Source: JAWVFM01 sp038237625 (GTDB taxonomy: Bacteria; Actinomycetota; Thermoleophilia; Solirubrobacterales; 70-9). Taken from it: a DNA stretch of 64,000 nt. Shown piece after piece: positions 60,968 to 64,000 of the stretch. Position 1 is the first letter of the stretch. Each line of letters begins with the position of its first letter. The notes under the pieces were generated by a model. It ran no database searches and was not told the origin of the DNA. It saw nothing but the letters and a program-made list of their open reading frames with translations. The position numbers were made by a program, and so were the translations under genes. The stretch spans positions 124,001 through 188,000 of the forward strand of contig JBBRYM010000003.1 of assembly GCA_038237625.1 (NCBI GenBank), in the 5' to 3' direction.

Positions 60968-61366
60968 ATGTCGCAGGAGAACGTGAAGCTGGCCCATGAA
61001 GTGATCGACGCCATCAAGACCCAGGACGCATCGCGGCTTGTCGAACTGACCGATCCAGAAGTCGAGTGGTACTCGCTCGTCGCGCTTGACCGATCCGAGG
61101 GATATCGAGGTCATGACGGAATCCGTCGATATATCGAGGACATCGCTGAGGCCCTTGAGTTCATCTATGCCGAGGTAGACGACACCATCTCGGCTGGGGA
61201 CCTGGTCTTGCTCGTGGGTCACTTCCACTATCGCGGCAGGGCCAGCGGCGTCGATACGAAGTCGCCCGGTGGGTTCGTAGTCAGGTGTAGAGACGGCAAG
61301 GTCGTCTATATGCGGGCATTCCGCGACCCCGAGCAAGCCCTCGCGGTCGTCGGTCTGAGCGAGTAG
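60968..61366 (+). CDS. SnoaL-like array gene 2
   Basis: 132 residues; starts MSQENVKLAHEVIDAIKTQD, three bases after the TAG of gene 1, with GGAG of that gene's last codons six bases upstream. Core PEVEWYSLVALDRSEGYRGHDGIRRYIEDI and FHYRGRASGVDTKSPGGFVV. Its C-terminus is the most altered tag among internal units, QALAVVGLSE, encoded with AGC GAG, so the site offered to gene 3 is GCGAG instead of GGAG. Confidence 0.85.
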   Translation: MSQENVKLAHEVIDAIKTQDASRLVELTDPEVEWYSLVALDRSEGYRGHDGIRRYIEDIAEALEFIYAEVDDTISAGDLVLLVGHFHYRGRASGVDTKSPGGFVVRCRDGKVVYMRAFRDPEQALAVVGLSE

Positions 61367-61369
61367 GCG

Positions 61370-61786
61370 ATGTCGGAGGAGAACGTGGAAATCGTGCGGC
61401 AGGTCTACGACGCCGTCGCCCGGCGCGATACGACCCGCACCCTCACGCTCTATGACCCGGAATTCGAGTTGATCTCCTCCCCCGGCACATTTGCTGACCG
61501 TATGGGACAGCGCCGCGTCTATCGAGGCCACGATGGCCTGCGGGCCTTTGATCGAGAGTTGCGGGAAGCGTTCGAGACCATCGAGACGACTTGCGAGGAG
61601 CTGATCGAAGCCGGTGAGCAAGTCATCTCCGTGTCGAGGTACTGGGCGCGTGGTCGGAAGAGCGGCGTCGAGATCGACGGCCCCGTCCAGTTCGGCGTTT
61701 GGACGATCCGCAAGAAGAAGATCGTTCGCGCGGTGTGGTTCTCGACTCGCACCGAAGCCCTCGAAGCCGCCGGGCTGTCGGAGTAG
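61370..61786 (+). CDS. SnoaL-like array gene 3
   Basis: 138 residues, the longest unit. Starts MSEENVEIVRQVYDAVARRD. About five extra residues in the loop PGTFADRMGQRRVYRGHDGLRAF. Later RYWARGRKSGVEIDGPVQFGVWTIRKKKIVRAVWF and a perfect tag EALEAAGLSE. The lysine run before the last strand distinguishes it from the others. Confidence 0.86.
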   Translation: MSEENVEIVRQVYDAVARRDTTRTLTLYDPEFELISSPGTFADRMGQRRVYRGHDGLRAFDRELREAFETIETTCEELIEAGEQVISVSRYWARGRKSGVEIDGPVQFGVWTIRKKKIVRAVWFSTRTEALEAAGLSE

Positions 61787-61789
61787 GCG

Positions 61790-62191
61790 ATGTCGGAGGA
61801 GATCCTCGACCGCCTGCGCGCAGGACTCGACACCTTCAACCGGACGGGCGAGTTCGAGTCCGACCTCCTCGATCCCAACCTTGAATTGCACCAAGCCTCC
61901 TCGATCATCGACACCGCAGGGGTTTTCCACGGGCGAGACGGACTTCGCGCCTCGCTGCGTGAGCTGCAGGAAGCCTTCGACGACCTCAGCTTCGAAGCGG
62001 AAAGGATCATCGAGACGCAGGGCGGCGAGTTCGTCGCCTTTATCCGCGTGCGGGGCCGTGGCAGAGGTAGCGGCATGCAGATCGATAACGCCATCGCGTG
62101 GGTGGTGGCGCTTCGAGACGACAAGATCGTTCGGATCGTCGTCTACGAGGAGCAAGCCGAAGCCCTCGAAGCCGCCGGACTGTCGGAGTAG
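61790..62191 (+). CDS. SnoaL-like array gene 4
   Basis: 133 residues. The only internal unit whose start departs from xxENVE: MSEEILDRLRAGLDTFNRTG. Core HQASSIIDTAGVFHGRDGLRASLREL, RVRGRGRGSGMQIDNAIAWVVALRDDKIVRIVVY and tag EALEAAGLSE. The change begins nine bases into the gene, so the conserved seam ends earlier on this side than elsewhere. Confidence 0.86.
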   Translation: MSEEILDRLRAGLDTFNRTGEFESDLLDPNLELHQASSIIDTAGVFHGRDGLRASLRELQEAFDDLSFEAERIIETQGGEFVAFIRVRGRGRGSGMQIDNAIAWVVALRDDKIVRIVVYEEQAEALEAAGLSE

Positions 62192-62194
62192 GCG

Positions 62195-62596
62195 ATGTCG
62201 AAGGAGAACGTGGAGATCGTGCGGCGTCTCTTCGCCGCTTACACGCAGGGCGATCCAGAGAAGTTCTTCGAGCTTCTGGATCCCCACATCGTGTGGATCA
62301 ACTACGCCTCGCATCCTGAATCGAGACCCTTCATCGGTCACGAGGGCGTCGTGGAGTGGCTGAAGGCCTTCCAGGCGGACATTCGCGGCTTTCGGATCGA
62401 CGTGGCGGAGATCATCGACGGAGGCGGCGATCAGGTCATCGCCGTCAACGAAGCGCGTGGCACAGGCGCGACCAGCGGCGTTCCATTGGAACTTCGATTT
62501 GCAGCCGTTGTCACACTCCTCAACGGAAAGATCGTCCGCGTACAGGGGTTCGAGACCCGGGCAAAGGCCCTGGAAGCAGCCGGGCTGTCGGAGTAG
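62195..62596 (+). CDS. SnoaL-like array gene 5
   Basis: 133 residues. MSKENVEIVRRLFAAYTQGDPEKFFELLDPH, core IVWINYASHPESRPFIGHEGVVEWL, then NEARGTGATSGVPLELRFAAVVTLLNGKIVRVQGF and tag KALEAAGLSE. Of the array genes this one is closest in its first half to the common environmental form of the family. Confidence 0.86.
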   Translation: MSKENVEIVRRLFAAYTQGDPEKFFELLDPHIVWINYASHPESRPFIGHEGVVEWLKAFQADIRGFRIDVAEIIDGGGDQVIAVNEARGTGATSGVPLELRFAAVVTLLNGKIVRVQGFETRAKALEAAGLSE

Positions 62597-62599
62597 GCG

Positions 62600-62998
62600 A
62601 TGGCGCAGGAGAACGTGGAGATCGTCCGGCGGGTCTACCAACGGTGGGGCACCGGAGGCTTCGAAGCGGCCGCTCCCGACCTCGATCCTCATGTGATGTT
62701 TGTTGTTCGGCCTCCCTTCCCGGAGTCGGGTATTTTCGTCGGGCTTGGTTCGATCGGGGCGTATATGCAGGAGTTCTTGAAGCAGTGGGCGCGCTTCACC
62801 CTTGAGCCGACCGACCTCCAGGCTGTGGGCGACACGGTTGTGGCCCGGGTCGCCCAGCGTTCGAAGGGCAGGGCGAGTGGGATCGACACCGAGGGCACGT
62901 ACTTCATGCTGTTCACGTTCCGTGGCGGAAAGATTCTTTGGATTGAGACCGTGCTGGACGAAGGTGAAGCCCTGGAAGCCGCCGGGCTGTCGGAGTAG
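62600..62998 (+). CDS. SnoaL-like array gene 6
   Basis: 132 residues. MAQENVEIVRRVYQRWGTGGFEAAAPDLDPH, core FVVRPPFPESGIFVGLGSIGAYMQEFL, then AQRSKGRASGIDTEGTYFMLFTFRGGKILWIETVLDEG and tag EALEAAGLSE. The pocket region is more hydrophobic (Phe, Pro, Met) than in neighbours, suggesting a different ligand. Confidence 0.86.
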   Translation: MAQENVEIVRRVYQRWGTGGFEAAAPDLDPHVMFVVRPPFPESGIFVGLGSIGAYMQEFLKQWARFTLEPTDLQAVGDTVVARVAQRSKGRASGIDTEGTYFMLFTFRGGKILWIETVLDEGEALEAAGLSE

Positions 62999-63001
62999 GC
63001 G

Positions 63002-63409
63002 ATGTCGGAGGAGAACGTGGAGATCGCGCTCAGCTGCTACCAGGCCTTCACGCGCGGTGACGTCGAGTTCATCCTCGACCGCGTCAACGATGACGTGAGT
63101 TGGCATCCTGCGAACGCTCCGCTGCTGGGAATGGGCGCCATGCACGGCAAGGAGCGTCTTAGAACGTATTTCACCAGGGACATGGCAGAAGCCTTTACCG
63201 GACTCACGACGGAGGCCCTCCAGGCCGAGGACCTTGGCGAAAACGGGGTTCTTATCCAGTCGCGCTATGAGGGTGCGGGCCGCGCGAGTGGCGCGCCGGT
63301 GAGACTCGACACGTTCTCCCTCTTCCGCTTCCGTGAAGGCAAGATCGCGAGCTTCTTCGACTACGACACGCGGGCCGAAGCCCTCGAAGCCGCCGGGCTG
63401 TCGGAGTAG
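63002..63409 (+). CDS. SnoaL-like array gene 7
   Basis: 135 residues. MSEENVEIALSCYQAFTRGDVEFILDRVNDD, core VSWHPANAPLLGMGAMHGKERLRTYFTRDM, then SRYEGAGRASGAPVRLDTFSLFRFREGKIASFFDYD and tag EALEAAGLSE. The histidine/tryptophan pair in VSWHPAN is unlike the other units. Confidence 0.86.
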   Translation: MSEENVEIALSCYQAFTRGDVEFILDRVNDDVSWHPANAPLLGMGAMHGKERLRTYFTRDMAEAFTGLTTEALQAEDLGENGVLIQSRYEGAGRASGAPVRLDTFSLFRFREGKIASFFDYDTRAEALEAAGLSE

Positions 63410-63412
63410 GCG

Positions 63413-63811
63413 ATGTCAAAGGAGAACGTCAATCTGATTCGTGAGGGCTACGAGGCGCTGAGCCGCCAAGACATCGCGGCCTGGCTTCAGGGTGTCGACC
63501 CTGATGTCGAACTTCACGAGTTGGCCGAGATACCCGACACAGCCGTCTACCGTGGACGCGAGGGCTTGCGACAGTGGGCGGAAGCAGCCCTGGAGCTTGT
63601 CGAAGACTGGCGATGGGAACCCGAGGAGTTCATCCAGAACTCCGGCGGGATCGTTGTAGTCCGCGTCCGCTTCACCGCCCGTGGCCGCGGGAGCGGCGCT
63701 CCCGTTGATCAGGTCATTTTCCACGTCCTCGATGTGCGTGACGGCAAAGTCGCTGTGATTCGTGGCTTCCTCGACCAGGAGGACGCCGTTAGAGAAAACC
63801 CCCCTGACTAG
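63413..63811 (+). CDS. SnoaL-like array gene 8, last unit without the tag
   Basis: 132 residues. MSKENVNLIREGYEALSRQDIAAWLQGVDPD, core VELHELAEIPDTAVYRGREGLRQWAEAALEL, RFTARGRGSGAPVDQVIFHVLDVRDGKVAVIRGFLDQ. Where the tag should begin, the sequence changes to EDAVRENPPD and a TAG. The last codons lie in a terminator hairpin. The unit was thus cut at its 3' seam and joined to unrelated flanking DNA, or the tag was lost once no gene followed. Confidence 0.85.
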   Translation: MSKENVNLIREGYEALSRQDIAAWLQGVDPDVELHELAEIPDTAVYRGREGLRQWAEAALELVEDWRWEPEEFIQNSGGIVVVRVRFTARGRGSGAPVDQVIFHVLDVRDGKVAVIRGFLDQEDAVRENPPD

Positions 63812-63820
63812 CAGGGGTTT
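63796..63820 (+). terminator. Terminator hairpin at the end of the array
   Basis: AAACCCCCCTG (63796-63806) pairs with CAGGGGTTT (63812-63820) with two bulged C, loop ACTAG containing the TAG stop of gene 8. Followed by only a short T run within the arm. Confidence 0.5.
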
Positions 63821-63826
63821 CAAGAG

Positions 63827-63847
63827 GCACCGCTACGGGGATTCGAA
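63827..63847 (+). repeat. Right 21-bp direct repeat flanking the array
   Basis: GCACCGCTACGGGGATTCGAA, one base different from 60214-60234, 16 bases after the array stop. The reverse complement TTCGAATCCCCGTAGCGGTGC looks like a T-loop plus acceptor stem of a tRNA 3' end, but no complete tRNA can be folded around it. Confidence 0.6.
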
Positions 63848-63939
63848 TTCTCTGCACCCCCGCGTGAGACGTCGATTTTCTCGCAACGTCCGCGATCTTT
63901 GAGCCGCTGAGGACCGCTCAGAAGCGCTCTCCGCAGGGT

Positions 63940-64000
63940 TCATTTGGCGCGCATTTGGCGCGCAGCCGGCCTTGACAAAGGCATCTGCGTTCGGAGTGTC
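63940..64000 (-). CDS. Possible C-terminus of a gene entering from the right edge
   Basis: The minus strand is open from the edge to a TGA at 63940-63942, giving about 19 residues ending ARQMRAK. The tandem 11-base repeat CATTTGGCGCG (63941-63951, 63952-63962) lies in it. Position 93 bases from an att-like repeat would suit a tyrosine recombinase, but too little is visible to identify it. Confidence 0.2.
   Translation of the reverse strand, partial: TLRTQMPLSRPAARQMRAK

Noticed and set aside
60899..63145. A 748-codon open frame on the minus strand across the SnoaL array with a repeated LRHRLLRQPGG motif
   Set aside because: It is the antisense image of the repeated seam. It stays open because all array genes share one frame and are GC-rich; no ribosome site or protein family supports it.
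60935..63430. CRISPR-like array because of regularly spaced repeats
   Set aside because: Repeat spacing is about 400 bp, the spacers are coding, and the repeats are gene ends and starts; there are no cas genes.
63821..63910. A tRNA gene at the right flank of the array
   Set aside because: The TTCGAAT loop is present on the minus strand but the T-stem does not pair and no acceptor or anticodon arm can be formed.

Overview
The window is a very GC-rich bacterial chromosome segment. Several things point to an actinobacterium close to the Thermoleophilia/Solirubrobacterales: a Ku gene overlapping a stand-alone LigD polymerase gene, a glycine decarboxylase split into two subunits, an AroH-type chorismate mutase beside scpA/scpB, many GTG/TTG starts, TAnnnT-type -10 boxes, and NTF2/SnoaL-like proteins ending in EALEAAGLSE. 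The placement is inferred from content; no rRNA or tRNA gene is present to fix it.

Layout. 1-4166 (minus): 5' part of an MMPL transporter, then aroH, rluB, scpB, scpA and trpS. 4294-9631 (plus): membrane-anchored propeller-like protein, a broken sigma-factor gene, ku, ligD-polymerase and a secreted alpha/beta hydrolase. 9794-14279 (minus): glycine cleavage operon gcvT-gcvH-gcvPA-gcvPB. 14487-31365 (minus): the division and cell wall (dcw) cluster, transcribed mraZ-rsmH-ftsL-ftsI-murE-murF-mraY-murD-ftsW-murG-murC-murB-ftsQ-ftsZ. Most of its genes overlap by a few bases. A methyltransferase on the opposite strand interrupts it, and a clear MraZ operator/promoter stands at its head. 32587-37876 (minus): reduced Tad/Flp pilus export module with a two-component system. 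38517-42768 (minus): a divergent rho, transaldolase, glpD and a nitroreductase.

42801-49417 (minus) is the most interesting metabolic locus. A cobalamin riboswitch precedes two exported DUF4430 proteins, EcfT, a fused EcfA-EcfA' ATPase, and an ECF S-component fused to an extracellular alpha/alpha-barrel (prenyltransferase/terpene-cyclase-like repeats). Alpha/alpha barrel and DUF4430 are the two folds that make up animal transcobalamin and intrinsic factor. The locus therefore looks like a bacterial B12 uptake system built from split transcobalamin-like parts on an ECF transporter.

49441-59508 holds accessory genes: cyclic-nucleotide-binding protein, thioesterase, MFS exporter, cupin, serine esterase, P450, Baeyer-Villiger-type monooxygenase with a leaderless promoter, a doubled DUF892 protein, DUF1801 and a cupin-TPR protein.

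60560-63811 (plus) is an array of eight tandem SnoaL-like genes. All seven junctions have exactly three bases between TAG stop and ATG start, so the whole array is in one reading frame. A near-identical seam of about 50 bp encodes the C-terminal tag EALEAAGLSE, the Shine-Dalgarno of the next gene, and its N-terminus MSEENVE. The gene bodies have diverged strongly. A 21-bp direct repeat (one mismatch) flanks the array, and an inverted orphan fragment with the same tag lies 2 kb upstream. This looks like a seam-mediated gene-amplification cassette.
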